Source: Flavobacterium sp.
Lineage (GTDB): Bacteria; Bacteroidota; Bacteroidia; Flavobacteriales; Flavobacteriaceae
Direction: 5' to 3'
NCBI RefSeq assembly: GCF_027484705.1
Contig: NZ_JAIXSL010000017.1
Span: forward strand, 85,770 to 149,769
DNA: 64,000 nt
Positions 8,905-17,300 of the stretch are shown in pieces. Numbering within the stretch: position 1 is the first letter of the stretch; the number at the start of each line of letters is the position of its first letter. The notes below the pieces were generated by a model. It made no database searches. It worked only from the letters and a program-made list of their open reading frames with translations, and was not told the origin of the DNA. The translations under genes and the position numbers were made by a program.

Positions 8905-9474
8905 TTAATGCTTGACCCAGTTGGCTAATATTTGCATGCCATCTGGAGTGAGGACGCTTTCAGGATGGAACTGCACGCCTTTCACATCATAAGTTTTATG
9001 ACGTAAAGACATGATTTCGCCGTTTTCGCCAAGCGAAGTAATTTCAAGAATTTCCGGAAAATCCTCAGTGTTAATGACCCACGAATGGTAGCGTCCGACT
9101 TCGAACTGCTGATTCAAACCTTCGAAAAGAGTTTCGTCATTGACCACTACATTGATTTTCGTCGCGACGCCGTGATAGACTTTTTCAAGATTCACAATGC
9201 TGCCGCCGAAGACTTCACCAATGGCTTGTTGGCCTAAGCAAACCCCGAGTATACTTTTGTTTTTCGCATAGGTTTCGATCACCGCTTTTAGCAAACCTGC
9301 ATCACTAGGAACGCCTGGCCCTGGAGAAAGTACAATTTTATCGAAAGGTTTTAATTCATCGAGTTCGAATTCATCATTGCGCAAAACGGTCACTTCACAA
9401 AGAAAATCTTCAAAGTAATGCACTAAATTGTAGGTAAAACTGTCGTAATTATCGATGATGACTACTTTCTTCAT
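8905..9474 (-). CDS. pabA: Aminodeoxychorismate/anthranilate synthase component II (glutamine amidotransferase)
   Basis: The 189-residue protein has the normal class-I amidotransferase length and motifs: LSPGPGVPSD, the nucleophile Cys in GVCLGQQAIGE, and the His-Glu pair in VQFHPESVLT. It supplies ammonia from glutamine to a chorismate-binding partner in folate or tryptophan synthesis. No pabB or trpE lies in the window, so which pathway it serves cannot be decided; bifunctional use is common. It follows the YceI gene by 43 bases and may be co-transcribed with it. Confidence 0.9.
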   Translation of the reverse strand: MKKVVIIDNYDSFTYNLVHYFEDFLCEVTVLRNDEFELDELKPFDKIVLSPGPGVPSDAGLLKAVIETYAKNKSILGVCLGQQAIGEVFGGSIVNLEKVYHGVATKINVVVNDETLFEGLNQQFEVGRYHSWVINTEDFPEILEITSLGENGEIMSLRHKTYDVKGVQFHPESVLTPDGMQILANWVKH

Positions 9475-9517
9475 GGTCTTATTTTAGGCGGTTGGGCACT
9501 GCAAAAATAGGAAATGA

Positions 9518-10075
9518 TTAATAGGAAAGTTTCACTTGGAGTTCGAATTCGTCATAAATCGTGCGGTCGCCCAAATCATCAAAGAAACTGCCGGAACCAT
9601 ATTGGATACCAAATTTCGTGCGGTCAATGATAAGATTGGCTGTGGCTGTTTTGCCTTTGGTTATTAAATCGAAAGTTACGGGATTGGTTTTTCCTTTGAT
9701 GGTAAGGTCTGCAGCAATACCATAAGTTCCTTTGCTTTTGAGCTTGATGGTTTTGAATACCATTTTCGCAGTTTTAAATTCATCAGTTGCGAAGAAATCT
9801 GAAGACTTCAAATGGCCTTCGAGTTTTTCTTTCCCTTTTCCGGTCTGGTCGGTGTTGGTTAAGGTAGTCATATCGACTGTAAAACTGCCGTTGGTTAAGG
9901 TTTTACTTTTAAAAGTAAGCGAACCTTCTTTAAACTTTAAAGAACCTTGATGTTCGCCGGTTATTTTTTTTCCGACCCAAGTGATGGTACTATTCTTAAC
10001 GTTGATTTTACGAACCTGGGCCGAAACCGAACCAATAAAGCAAATGGCTAAGAGCATGAAGAGTGTCTTTTTCAT
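9518..10075 (-). CDS. YceI-family periplasmic protein (copy 1)
   Basis: The 185-residue product has a signal peptide ending IGSVSAQ and the full YceI lipocalin-like domain (KNSTITWVGKKITGEHQG; LTIKGKTNPVTFDL). YceI proteins bind isoprenoid-type lipids in a beta-barrel; the physiological role is uncertain. A paralogue lies immediately upstream at 10205-10813, separated by a terminator. This copy has its own consensus promoter. Confidence 0.9.
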   Translation of the reverse strand: MKKTLFMLLAICFIGSVSAQVRKINVKNSTITWVGKKITGEHQGSLKFKEGSLTFKSKTLTNGSFTVDMTTLTNTDQTGKGKEKLEGHLKSSDFFATDEFKTAKMVFKTIKLKSKGTYGIAADLTIKGKTNPVTFDLITKGKTATANLIIDRTKFGIQYGSGSFFDDLGDRTIYDEFELQVKLSY

Positions 10076-10110
10076 AATGTCATCTTTAAATAATTGATAT
10101 TGAGTTCTTT

Positions 10111-10118
10111 CAAAGTTA
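10111..10118 (-). promoter_or_regulatory. -7 box for the YceI copy 1 / pabA unit
   Basis: TAACTTTG on the minus strand is a perfect TAnnTTTG match, 35 bases upstream of the start codon and downstream of the terminator of the preceding operon. Confidence 0.62.
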
Positions 10119-10156
10119 CGAAAAGATGGTTACCAAAAACGAAAGCGCACAAAAAA

Positions 10157-10179
10157 ACCTTGACCGTTAAGTCAAGGTT
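10157..10179 (-). terminator. Hairpin terminator of the MarR-nitroreductase-YceI operon
   Basis: AACCTTGAC (10157-10165) pairs with GTCAAGGTT (10171-10179). On the minus strand the stem is followed by a run of T (A run at 10151-10157), the arrangement of an intrinsic terminator after the YceI copy 2 gene. Confidence 0.85.
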
Positions 10180-10204
10180 CTTTTCAGCAATTTTTCCCAA
10201 TTTT

Positions 10205-10813
10205 TTAGAACTGTAGGGATACAGCCAAGTCAAAATTATCAGAAATCGCTTTGTCTCCTAAGTTGTCGAAGAAGCTTCCTGAACCGTATTTGATATCGTA
10301 TTTCGTTCTGTCAACCACTAGATTCGCTGTCGCTGTATTTCCTTTTACAGTAATATCGAAAGTAACAGGATTCGTTTTTTCTTTGATTTTTAAATTAGCG
10401 GTAACCGTATAAACACCATTGGCTTTTGGAGTTACTTTTGTAAACATGATGGAAGCCGTAGCAAATTTATCCGTTCCGAAGAAATCATCTGCTTTCAAAT
10501 GGCCTTCTAATTTTTCTTTTCCTTCGCCGGCTTTGAGGTCCGTTACTGCGATTGAGTTCATGTCTACGGTAAATTTACCTCTTTCCAATTTATTGTTTTT
10601 GAACAATAGGGTACCCTCTTTAAAATTAATGGTTCCTTCATGCTGGCCGGTTACTTTTTTCCCTGTCCATTTGATGGTGCTTTTGGCTACATCGATATTT
10701 TTCCCTTGTGTCTGAGCTTTTTCTTGAGGTGCTTTGGCTTTAGTTTGCGCTGAAACCAATGTTGTTGATAATGCTGCGAAAGCAATTACTGCGAGTGTTT
10801 TTAAGTTTTTCAT
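10205..10813 (-). CDS. YceI-family periplasmic protein (copy 2)
   Basis: The 202-residue product has a signal peptide ending TTLVSAQ and a YceI domain closely similar to copy 1 (DRTKYDIKYGSGSFFDNLGD against DRTKFGIQYGSGSFFDDLGD). It is longer by a Lys/Ala/Gln-rich linker after the signal peptide. It starts 23 bases after the nitroreductase gene, so it is the last gene of a MarR-controlled operon. Confidence 0.9.
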   Translation of the reverse strand: MKNLKTLAVIAFAALSTTLVSAQTKAKAPQEKAQTQGKNIDVAKSTIKWTGKKVTGQHEGTINFKEGTLLFKNNKLERGKFTVDMNSIAVTDLKAGEGKEKLEGHLKADDFFGTDKFATASIMFTKVTPKANGVYTVTANLKIKEKTNPVTFDITVKGNTATANLVVDRTKYDIKYGSGSFFDNLGDKAISDNFDLAVSLQF

Positions 10814-10836
10814 TGTTTGATTTTTATGGTTATTAA

Positions 10837-11469
10837 TTATAAAGTTAAAAATAGTTCTTCGTTAGATTTGCGCACTTTGATATAGTGTTGGGTGGCATCT
10901 TCTGAATCTCTGTAACCGATAGTGGCAATCACTGATGCATTCAACCCGAGTTTGTCTAATCCTAGAATGGTGTTGAATTGAACCGGATCAAAACCTTCCA
11001 TTGGCGTAACATCAATCTTAAGTTCCGCGGCAGCATTCAAAAGGTTTCCTAAGGCTAAATAAGTTTGTTTGGAGGTCCAGTTGTTTCTGCTTTCTAAGGG
11101 TAATGGTGAGATTTTCGATTTCATAAAATCACTGTAACCATTTAAAGCATCAGCTGGTAAGCCTCTTGTAGTGGTTAGGTTTTCTATAGCCTGATCAATT
11201 TCGTGGTCTCCAAAATTGGTAATATTAGCAAAAACTACCAAATGTGAAGCCTCTGTAATTTGGCTTTGTCCCCAAGCTGCTGGTTGCAATTGCGATCTTA
11301 ATGCTTCGGTTTCAACAAAAATTACTTTGTAAGGTTGTAATCCGTAGGAAGAAGCTGAAAGCCTGATGGCTTCTTTTAATGTGGCTATATCTTCCGCTGA
11401 AACTTTGCGCGTTTTGTCAAATTTTTTGGTGGCGTAACGCCAATTCTGATTTTCTATAAATCCTGTCAT
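10837..11469 (-). CDS. Nitroreductase-family NAD(P)H-dependent flavin oxidoreductase
   Basis: The 210-residue protein has the FMN nitroreductase fold: NWRYATKKFD at the N-terminus, RLSASSYGLQPYKVIFV for FMN binding, and PMEGFDPVQFN and IATIGYRD near the C-terminus, as in NfsB-type enzymes. It would reduce nitroaromatics or quinones with NAD(P)H in the cytosol. It lies 18 bases after the marR gene, so a redox-active or aromatic inducer is likely, as with other MarR-nitroreductase pairs. Confidence 0.9.
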   Translation of the reverse strand: MTGFIENQNWRYATKKFDKTRKVSAEDIATLKEAIRLSASSYGLQPYKVIFVETEALRSQLQPAAWGQSQITEASHLVVFANITNFGDHEIDQAIENLTTTRGLPADALNGYSDFMKSKISPLPLESRNNWTSKQTYLALGNLLNAAAELKIDVTPMEGFDPVQFNTILGLDKLGLNASVIATIGYRDSEDATQHYIKVRKSNEELFLTL

Positions 11470-11487
11470 GATGGTTATGGTGTTAAA

Positions 11488-11946
11488 TTATTTTAATGTT
11501 CTATATTTTTCTAGCAATCTGTTGAGTTCCAATAATTCTTGCTGAGTGAGGTTTGAAGCGTAAAACTGCTCGTGAGCAGTAACTTTCGGATCGAGTTCTT
11601 GCAAAAGTTCTAATCCTTTGTTGGTAATTAAAATTTCAATCTTTCTACGATTTTCAGGGCAGACTTTTCGGGTTACCAATTCTTTTAGCAACAATTTATC
11701 GATCAATCGGGTGGTGTTGCTGTTCTTGGCAATCATGCGTTCCTGAATCACACTCATGTTAGCAGGTAAACCTTTCTGACCTCTTAAAATCCGAAGTACA
11801 TTATATTGTTCTCCAGACAAATCATAAGGTTTGAGCAATTCGCTAAACTTATCTGCCATAAAATTTTGAGTATACATCAAATTGAGGATGACTCTTTTGG
11901 CATCATCAAGGATTACATTTGATTTTATGATTTCTTCAATGGTCAT
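11488..11946 (-). CDS. MarR-family transcriptional regulator
   Basis: The 152-residue protein has the winged helix-turn-helix of MarR (SGEQYNVLRILRGQKG, then RMIAKNSNTTRLIDKLL and the wing CPENRRKIEILIT). It is the first gene of an operon with a nitroreductase and a YceI gene. Its promoter region carries three palindromes of one consensus, so it probably represses its own operon and perhaps the divergent rhodanese gene. Confidence 0.92.
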   Translation of the reverse strand: MTIEEIIKSNVILDDAKRVILNLMYTQNFMADKFSELLKPYDLSGEQYNVLRILRGQKGLPANMSVIQERMIAKNSNTTRLIDKLLLKELVTRKVCPENRRKIEILITNKGLELLQELDPKVTAHEQFYASNLTQQELLELNRLLEKYRTLK

Positions 11947-11948
11947 AA

Positions 11949-12008
11949 TTGTAATTACAAAATTTGTAGGTACAAATGTACTGTGTTTTTATATTTGTAT
12001 ATACAAAT
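11949..12008. promoter_or_regulatory. Triple MarR operator TTGTAnnTACAA with promoter
   Basis: TTGTAATTACAA (11949-11960), ATTTGTAGGTACAAAT (11962-11977) and ATTTGTATATACAAAT (11993-12008) are perfect palindromes of one consensus. Centres are 15 and 31 bp apart. A perfect minus-strand -7 box TACATTTG (11973-11980) lies between the second and third, about 30 bases upstream of the marR start. Confidence 0.82.
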
Positions 12009-12105
12009 GTGTGTTATTTTTTTGTTAATTCTACGGAAAGCTTCCGCATCGCAGGTTTGAAATTGAAAACCAGCAGAAGATTTTATTATTTTTACAGAAA
12101 AAAAG

Positions 12106-12420
12106 ATGGATTTATCCCAAAAAGACTGGACAGAACAATTACTACAAGACCCAAATGCCGCTATCCTTGACGTGCGAACGCCCGAAGAATGGAGCGAAGG
12201 CATCATCCCCAATGCAATAAAACTTGACCTATATCAAGGGCAGGGATTCATTTACAAACTTGAAGAACTCGACAAATCAAAAAATTATTATGTCTATTGC
12301 AAAGCTGGCGGCAGAAGTGCGCAAGCTTGCAATATCATGAACCAACTTGGTTTCGAGAATACATACAACCTTATCGGCGGCATGATGCAATGGAATGGGG
12401 AAGTGGTAGCTCCTGAATAA
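12106..12420 (+). CDS. Single-domain rhodanese-like sulfurtransferase
   Basis: The 104-residue protein is one rhodanese domain. It has ILDVRTPEEWSEG near the N-terminus and the active-site Cys in the loop YCKAGGRSAQAC (about residue 66). Single-domain forms carry persulfide sulfur for thiolation or detoxification. There is no signal peptide, so it is cytosolic. It is transcribed away from marR and shares the operator-rich intergenic region. Confidence 0.9.
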   Translation: MDLSQKDWTEQLLQDPNAAILDVRTPEEWSEGIIPNAIKLDLYQGQGFIYKLEELDKSKNYYVYCKAGGRSAQACNIMNQLGFENTYNLIGGMMQWNGEVVAPE

Positions 12421-12432
12421 AGAGATTTTAAG

Positions 12433-12482
12433 ATTGTAAGATTTTAAGACTTTAAGATCTTATCGTGTTAAAATCTTACAAT
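12433..12482. terminator. Long inverted repeat between converging genes (terminator)
   Basis: ATTGTAAGATTTTAA (12433-12447) pairs perfectly with TTAAAATCTTACAAT (12468-12482). A direct repeat of the AGATTTTAAGA type precedes and overlaps it. It separates the rhodanese and outer-membrane receptor genes. T runs are weak, so it may act mainly as a 3'-end stabiliser. Confidence 0.6.
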
Positions 12483-12497
12483 TTCATAGTCTAATCA

Positions 12498-14906
12498 TTA
12501 TTTACTGATACGGTTTTTCTCGTCTTCTAAACCGGTTTCGCGTTGTCTCGATTTTTTTACAGCGTCGTTACCGAATTTATAGGTTAAGTTAAAACGCAAC
12601 TGTCGGCTGTCCTGACCGCCATTTCCATTGATTTTCACAAAAGCGTATTCGGTTTTCCCTTGCCATGGAGAAGTGTACAATACATCCGAAACAGCTACTC
12701 TGGCGGTAAATTTCTTATTCCAGAATTGTTTCTGCACCGCAATGTCTAAAGATCCAATACTACTGGTTTTGAAGGTTCCGCCCCAAATGGAAGGCGAACT
12801 GTACCAACCTGAAATTTCCAAATTGATCTCTTTCGGCAACTTGAAATTGTTCTGCCCATAGAAACTCAAAGTTTCCTGTTTGATGGAGATGAACGAATCG
12901 TTCGTCGCCATGAATTTACTTTGAAACGCATTCACGCTCAAATAAACATTCCACCATTTGTTGACATCAAACGGATAGGAAACGCCAAGATCAATGACTT
13001 GCTGATCAGCGACATTTTTGGAAGTCAGGAAACTCTTGCTTGGACCTGCAGCCTCAATGACCTGCGCAAAATAATCCGTGACATGCGAATAACTGATGCT
13101 CGTATTCAAGGTATAATTGTAAGTATGCGAAAACTTAATGTTGTCGGTATACTGTGGCTTCAAAAACGGATTCCCACGTTGGAAAGACAATTCGTCAAGC
13201 TGATATTCAAAAGGATTTAAGGACTCATAATCCGGTCTTTCGATCCTTCTGCTGTAAGTCAGTCCCAAAGCATTCTTTTGGTTTACATTATAAGTAATTC
13301 CGCCGCTTGGGAAGAAATCTGTGTAATTTCTTTTCACGCGTTCATTATTGCTGGCAACTAATGCATTCAGTTTTCCATCGGAATTCGTATTCTCGACACG
13401 CAGCCCGAACTGGAAGTTGATTTTCTTAATCGTGCGGTTGTAATTCAGATAACCCGCATTGACGTTTTCCTTATAAAGGAATTGGTTGCTTCGGTTCGGA
13501 TTTAAAGTGCTGACATCGGATACCACATCATAATAATCTAGCGTATTGTCAGTTTTGACCAACGAAGTTTTCACGCCTAAGCCAAGTTTCCCTTTGAGGA
13601 AATTCTGCTCGTAATCAGTTTTGAAAGACTCAATATCAATCGTTACCGGCGTATTCTGAAAACTGTTGTTTTCGTTCAGAATCGTCGCTTCGTCGTTTTC
13701 GTAATAGGTATTGGGTTGGTAATTGTCTTTTTTGCGGTCGTATTTTCCGTAATCCAAATCCATGTTCAGCGAAACGCCTAACGTATCGGCATATTTATAA
13801 TTGATATTGGAGTAAAGGTTGTAGGTTCTCGTATGCCCGTTGCTCTTAGCCAACAAAATGCTGTCATTCACGCTCGTATTGATTTTTCTGATCGGCGTAC
13901 GCGTTCTGACGTTTGCGAAACTGTTATTGAAATTGCCGCTGACCATCACCCCAAACGTGTTTTTGGCATTCGCGTAATAATCATAGCCTAATTTGAGGTT
14001 GTTGGCGTTGACCGTATTCTGGGTTTTAGATTTAGAATCGAATATCGTATTGCTCTGCTCGCGGTAGATGTTGATGAAATCATAGTTATCGCCAAAACGG
14101 TTGCTGTAATTCCCGTAGATATTGTTTTTCTTGTTGCGGTTGTTTAATGAAATCGAATTGATGGCCGTTTCGTATTTACCAATGTTTGCACCTGAAGAAG
14201 CGGTTCCGTTGGTTCCGTAATTTTTATTTTTCTTGAGTTTGATGTTAACGATACCCGCGTTTCCAGCTGCATCATATTTTGATGAAGGTTGCGTGATGAT
14301 TTCGATACTGTCGATGTCGCTGGCTTGGATGGTTTTCAGAAAGTTGGTCAAATCGGCTCCGGTCAGATAAGATTGTTTTCCGTCGATGTAGATGAGCACG
14401 CCGGTTTTTCCTTCTACGATCAGTTTGTCGTTGTTGTCAATGATTACGCCGGGCGCTTTACGCAAAAGATCAAAACCTGAACTTCCCGTGGCGTTGATTG
14501 TATTTTGTACGTTAAACACCGTTTTGTCTGCGAGCACTTGAATCATCGGTTTTTTGCCTTTGATGACCACTTCCGATAGTTCGTTGACGGCTTCTTTTAA
14601 AGTGATAGCCGGAAGTACAACCGCAGCTGCATTCATTTTGAACACTTCCGAACGGTATTCCTTATAGCCAACGGCTTTAATCTGGATGTAATAATCGCCA
14701 TCGGGAATATTCAAAAAACTAAAGGCATTGTTTTTATCGGCTACAGCAGCTTTGTAAAAAACATCCTTTCCGGTTTGAAAAAGCAATACACTTATTCCGG
14801 AGCTTGGTGCTTCTTTGGCTAGTTTTAAAGTACCTGAAATTTGATGTTCCTGGGCTGTAATGAATGTGATGATGAATAGAAAAGTAAAGGAGAAAAATTG
14901 CTTCAT
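12498..14906 (-). CDS. TonB-dependent receptor-like outer-membrane beta-barrel protein
   Basis: The 802-residue protein has a signal peptide ending TFITAQ. A carboxypeptidase-regulatory-like domain (about 20-105) and a plug domain (about 115-225, with GVLIYIDGKQSYLTGADL and the NAGIVNIKLKK end) follow. The rest is a large beta-barrel of the 'outer membrane beta-barrel family' type. It probably takes up or senses a ligand with TonB energy. No SusD partner is present, which argues against glycan import and leaves metal, peptide or signalling roles. A minus-strand -7 box TATTTTTG lies at 14944-14951. Confidence 0.87.
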   Translation of the reverse strand: MKQFFSFTFLFIITFITAQEHQISGTLKLAKEAPSSGISVLLFQTGKDVFYKAAVADKNNAFSFLNIPDGDYYIQIKAVGYKEYRSEVFKMNAAAVVLPAITLKEAVNELSEVVIKGKKPMIQVLADKTVFNVQNTINATGSSGFDLLRKAPGVIIDNNDKLIVEGKTGVLIYIDGKQSYLTGADLTNFLKTIQASDIDSIEIITQPSSKYDAAGNAGIVNIKLKKNKNYGTNGTASSGANIGKYETAINSISLNNRNKKNNIYGNYSNRFGDNYDFINIYREQSNTIFDSKSKTQNTVNANNLKLGYDYYANAKNTFGVMVSGNFNNSFANVRTRTPIRKINTSVNDSILLAKSNGHTRTYNLYSNINYKYADTLGVSLNMDLDYGKYDRKKDNYQPNTYYENDEATILNENNSFQNTPVTIDIESFKTDYEQNFLKGKLGLGVKTSLVKTDNTLDYYDVVSDVSTLNPNRSNQFLYKENVNAGYLNYNRTIKKINFQFGLRVENTNSDGKLNALVASNNERVKRNYTDFFPSGGITYNVNQKNALGLTYSRRIERPDYESLNPFEYQLDELSFQRGNPFLKPQYTDNIKFSHTYNYTLNTSISYSHVTDYFAQVIEAAGPSKSFLTSKNVADQQVIDLGVSYPFDVNKWWNVYLSVNAFQSKFMATNDSFISIKQETLSFYGQNNFKLPKEINLEISGWYSSPSIWGGTFKTSSIGSLDIAVQKQFWNKKFTARVAVSDVLYTSPWQGKTEYAFVKINGNGGQDSRQLRFNLTYKFGNDAVKKSRQRETGLEDEKNRISK

Positions 14907-14943
14907 AAGAATGTAATAGGATGATTGATGAATTTTGTCCTGA

Positions 14944-14951
14944 CAAAAATA
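14944..14951 (-). promoter_or_regulatory. -7 box of the outer-membrane receptor gene
   Basis: TATTTTTG on the minus strand matches TAnnTTTG and lies 38 bases upstream of the start codon. Confidence 0.5.
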
Positions 14952-15018
14952 GCGAAGACAACTACTTGGTCAGCCAAAAAGATTTTTAGTTACAACCAGA
15001 GTTGTTAATAAATTTGAT

Positions 15019-15474
15019 TCAGGCTTCGAGTTGCTTTTCAAAACACACGCTGTTTTCCACGCCGGCGTATTGCCCGAAGTTCGGAATGATTTGATACTGG
15101 TTTTTTTTGTAGAGCGCGATGGCTTCGGGTTGTTTGGTTCCGGTTTCGAGAAGGCATTTTTGATAACCAAGTTCCTGAGCCCACAATTCGAGTTCTTTTA
15201 AAACGATGGAGGCGATGCCTTTTCCGCGCTCTTCTGGAAGCACAAACATGCGTTTGACTTCCATCGTGCTTTCATCGTAAGGTTTGATCGCGCCACAACC
15301 TACAGCAAGTGTTCCGTCATAAGCAACGATAACGTGTTTGAGCATGGCAATCGAGTTGAACTGTGCGTAAAAGCCATGCTCGGCGCCATCACGGATTTGT
15401 AAATCAAGATCAAGTTCTTTGACTAGGGTTTGAAAATCGGTATTGTCGGATTGTGTTCTTATGGTGGTGATCAT
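15019..15474 (-). CDS. GNAT-family N-acetyltransferase
   Basis: The 151-residue protein has the GNAT fold, with the acetyl-CoA pyrophosphate-binding motif FVLPEERGKGIASIVLKELE in the middle and the C-terminal strand-helix GTKQPEAIALYKKNQYQ. The acceptor substrate is not known. It is monocistronic, followed at its 3' side by the receptor gene with that gene's own promoter. Confidence 0.9.
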   Translation of the reverse strand: MITTIRTQSDNTDFQTLVKELDLDLQIRDGAEHGFYAQFNSIAMLKHVIVAYDGTLAVGCGAIKPYDESTMEVKRMFVLPEERGKGIASIVLKELELWAQELGYQKCLLETGTKQPEAIALYKKNQYQIIPNFGQYAGVENSVCFEKQLEA

Positions 15475-15546
15475 CTTGTTTGTTTTAGTGCGATAAAAAT
15501 AAAGGTTTTTGTGGAAAAGGAGTGAATTTTATTTTGTGTTTTATTG

Positions 15547-15648
15547 GATTACGCAAAGCCCTAGCCCCGATAAAAGTGGAAATCCTTTAGCGGCGGTGTT
15601 CGACGCTAAAGATTGGGAACGGATAGCGGGATCAGCTCCTAAAAAAAA
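15547..15648. repeat. Dispersed intergenic hairpin repeat, copy B
   Basis: Second copy of the element at 5678-5767. The stem is CTTTAGCGGCG (15585-15595) with CGACGCTAAAG (15601-15611) over a five-base loop. One stem pair has changed from T-A to A-T relative to copy A and a G-T pair has become G-C, so pairing is kept while sequence changes. It lies in the 263-bp gap upstream of the GNAT gene, which also holds a small hairpin TTAAGT-N6-ACTTAA near 15657-15674. Confidence 0.72.
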
Positions 15649-15737
15649 TCCCCCCATTAAGTTTTGACACTTAACAGGAGGAAATCTAAATGCAACAAAA
15701 ACGGTAGGACGTTTTGTGCGCAATTATTTTTGTTTGT

Positions 15738-16274
15738 TTATTGTTTGACGACGCTGTAGGTTTCGACCGAGACTTTATCTGATTTGTCGTCGTAGGTTTC
15801 CAGTACTAAGTTTCCTTTAGTATCGAAATACCCAACCGCGGTTTTGTTTTTCGAACGGAAGATATAACTGTTCGTGGAAGTTTTTCTGAGCAAAGCCGGT
15901 TTTTCGCGGCCGTTTGTCATGGTATATCCCGAAGCATCGAGCGCCAATTTGTATTGTGTTCCATTCATATCGTAATAAGAACTTCGGTCTACATCGACCG
16001 TTCTGGTGCTTCCGTCAGGATTGGTGATTTGCGTGGTGGAAGTGACGCTCACAGGAGATTCTTTCATCTCAATGTTGAGGGTGTTGGGTTGGGCTTCTTT
16101 AAGTTCGATGTTTTGCACTTCGGTCGTGTTTTCATTTTTCACGAATTTTTTCTCGCCGTCAGATGATTTTACTGTGGTGACGGTCGTTTTTGTGGTTTCC
16201 TGTACATTCTTGTTCTGTGCTATGCTGTTTAAGGAGCATAATAGGACTGAAACTCCTAATAAAATAGTTTTCAT
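15738..16274 (-). CDS. Secreted protein of unknown function
   Basis: The 178-residue product starts at MKTILLGVSVLLC with a signal peptide ending LNSIAQ. The upstream in-frame ATG at 16358 gives a non-signal leader and is rejected. After a Lys/Thr/Glu-rich linker there is a compact C-terminal part with YFDTKGNLVLETYDDKSD. I do not recognise the family. It is transcribed divergently from another small secreted protein, with a large inverted repeat between them. Confidence 0.75.
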   Translation of the reverse strand: MKTILLGVSVLLCSLNSIAQNKNVQETTKTTVTTVKSSDGEKKFVKNENTTEVQNIELKEAQPNTLNIEMKESPVSVTSTTQITNPDGSTRTVDVDRSSYYDMNGTQYKLALDASGYTMTNGREKPALLRKTSTNSYIFRSKNKTAVGYFDTKGNLVLETYDDKSDKVSVETYSVVKQ

Positions 16275-16358
16275 AATCGTAGTTTTTTGCATTGTTATAC
16301 TACAAAGATAAAGGCAAAGCTGCGGCTTGGGTTTTACAATTTTAACATTAAGTTTCAT

Positions 16359-16405
16359 AATTCACATATTGCTGAATCCTTATAAATAAAGGCTTTATGT
16401 GAATT
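16359..16405. promoter_or_regulatory. Inverted repeat between two divergent secreted-protein genes
   Basis: AATTCACATA (16359-16368) pairs perfectly with TATGTGAATT (16396-16405), and an inner CCTT/AAGG adds to the stem. It lies between the genes starting at 16274 (minus) and 16504 (plus). It could be an operator or a transcribed hairpin. Confidence 0.5.
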
Positions 16406-16503
16406 GTGCAAATATTGTGAACGGTTCTTATAACTCCAAAAAACCATTCTGGGGCTAATTTTACCATATCAATAATTACTAAGAAATTTAAAACATAGCA
16501 ATC

Positions 16504-16929
16504 ATGAAAACAACATTACTTATCGCTTTAGGAATCTTATTTTTTCCGCTACACAATGTAAAAGCACAAGACAGTGCTGAAACCAATATAGACCTCCAGA
16601 TTGAGAAAAAAGCAACTTCTTCTTATGTAGATGTTCGTTATTACTATTACCCAAACATGCAGGCTTATTTCGATACCAAAAGAGCTTTATACCTAATCAA
16701 TCAAAACGGCGTTTGGACGACTTCAGAAACCATCGATTTCACTACAAGAGGTTATTGCGTCAGAAACGGCGCTTATGAGATGATTAAAGATTACACAGGC
16801 GATAATCCACAACAATTTTTGGCAATACACAAATTGAAATTCCCGGCGAACTTTTCTAGCAGACCGACACCACCAAAAAAAGTTACTGCTCCAGGAAAAG
16901 CAACCGATGCTCTCGCTTCTGCTGATTAA
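16504..16929 (+). CDS. Small secreted protein of unknown function
   Basis: The 141-residue product has a signal peptide ending HNVKAQ. A Tyr-rich segment (VDVRYYYYPNMQAYFDTKRA) and a Pro/Lys/Ala tail follow. Not recognised as a named family. The centre has a strand-rich pattern that could form a small beta-sandwich. A weak -7 box TAATTTTA (16456-16463) lies 41 bases upstream, and a strong terminator follows. Confidence 0.75.
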   Translation: MKTTLLIALGILFFPLHNVKAQDSAETNIDLQIEKKATSSYVDVRYYYYPNMQAYFDTKRALYLINQNGVWTTSETIDFTTRGYCVRNGAYEMIKDYTGDNPQQFLAIHKLKFPANFSSRPTPPKKVTAPGKATDALASAD

Positions 16930-16950
16930 AAAAAATCATTTCGTAAAAAA

Positions 16951-16976
16951 GGAAGTATTACCACGGTAGTACTTCC
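16951..16976 (+). terminator. Intrinsic terminator
   Basis: GGAAGTATTACC (16951-16962) pairs with GGTAGTACTTCC (16965-16976), one G-T wobble, followed by eight T. It ends the gene at 16504-16929. Confidence 0.9.
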
Positions 16977-17005
16977 TTTTTTTTGCATTTGATTCAATAG
17001 GTTTT

Positions 17006-17200
17006 TTATGTGGGTTTGTCGTTGGTATTTCTCACCAGACCAATCCCGCCAAAAAAGAAAATGACGCCCAGTATTCCTGTAATGATGATAGTTTTGATAT
17101 CTTTCGTGTTGCCGTTTCCGTTCATAAAAGTAATGCCGGCATAAATAAGACCGACGATTCCCATAATCGATAAAATGATTCCTAATACACGTTTTTCCAT
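17006..17200 (-). CDS. Small membrane protein with two transmembrane helices
   Basis: The 64-residue protein has two hydrophobic helices (about residues 6-26 and 37-57) joined by a short polar loop NGNGNTKD. It resembles the many small 'DUF3185-like' membrane proteins of Bacteroidota, but I do not assign a family. It sits downstream of a terminator, so it needs its own promoter, which I could not pick out. Confidence 0.75.
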   Translation of the reverse strand: MEKRVLGIILSIMGIVGLIYAGITFMNGNGNTKDIKTIIITGILGVIFFFGGIGLVRNTNDKPT

Positions 17201-17242
17201 GTTGTTGTTGATTTTGAAGGTTTATTAATGAGTCAAAAAAAA

Positions 17243-17274
17243 AAATTGAAATACTGTTATCAATATTTCAATTT
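17243..17274 (-). terminator. Intrinsic terminator of the holin-like gene pair
   Basis: AAATTGAAATA (17243-17253) pairs perfectly with TATTTCAATTT (17264-17274). On the minus strand it is followed by a long T run (A run at 17235-17245). Confidence 0.88.
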
Positions 17275-17300
17275 TAAGAAGGAATGCGTTTTGAATGCCA

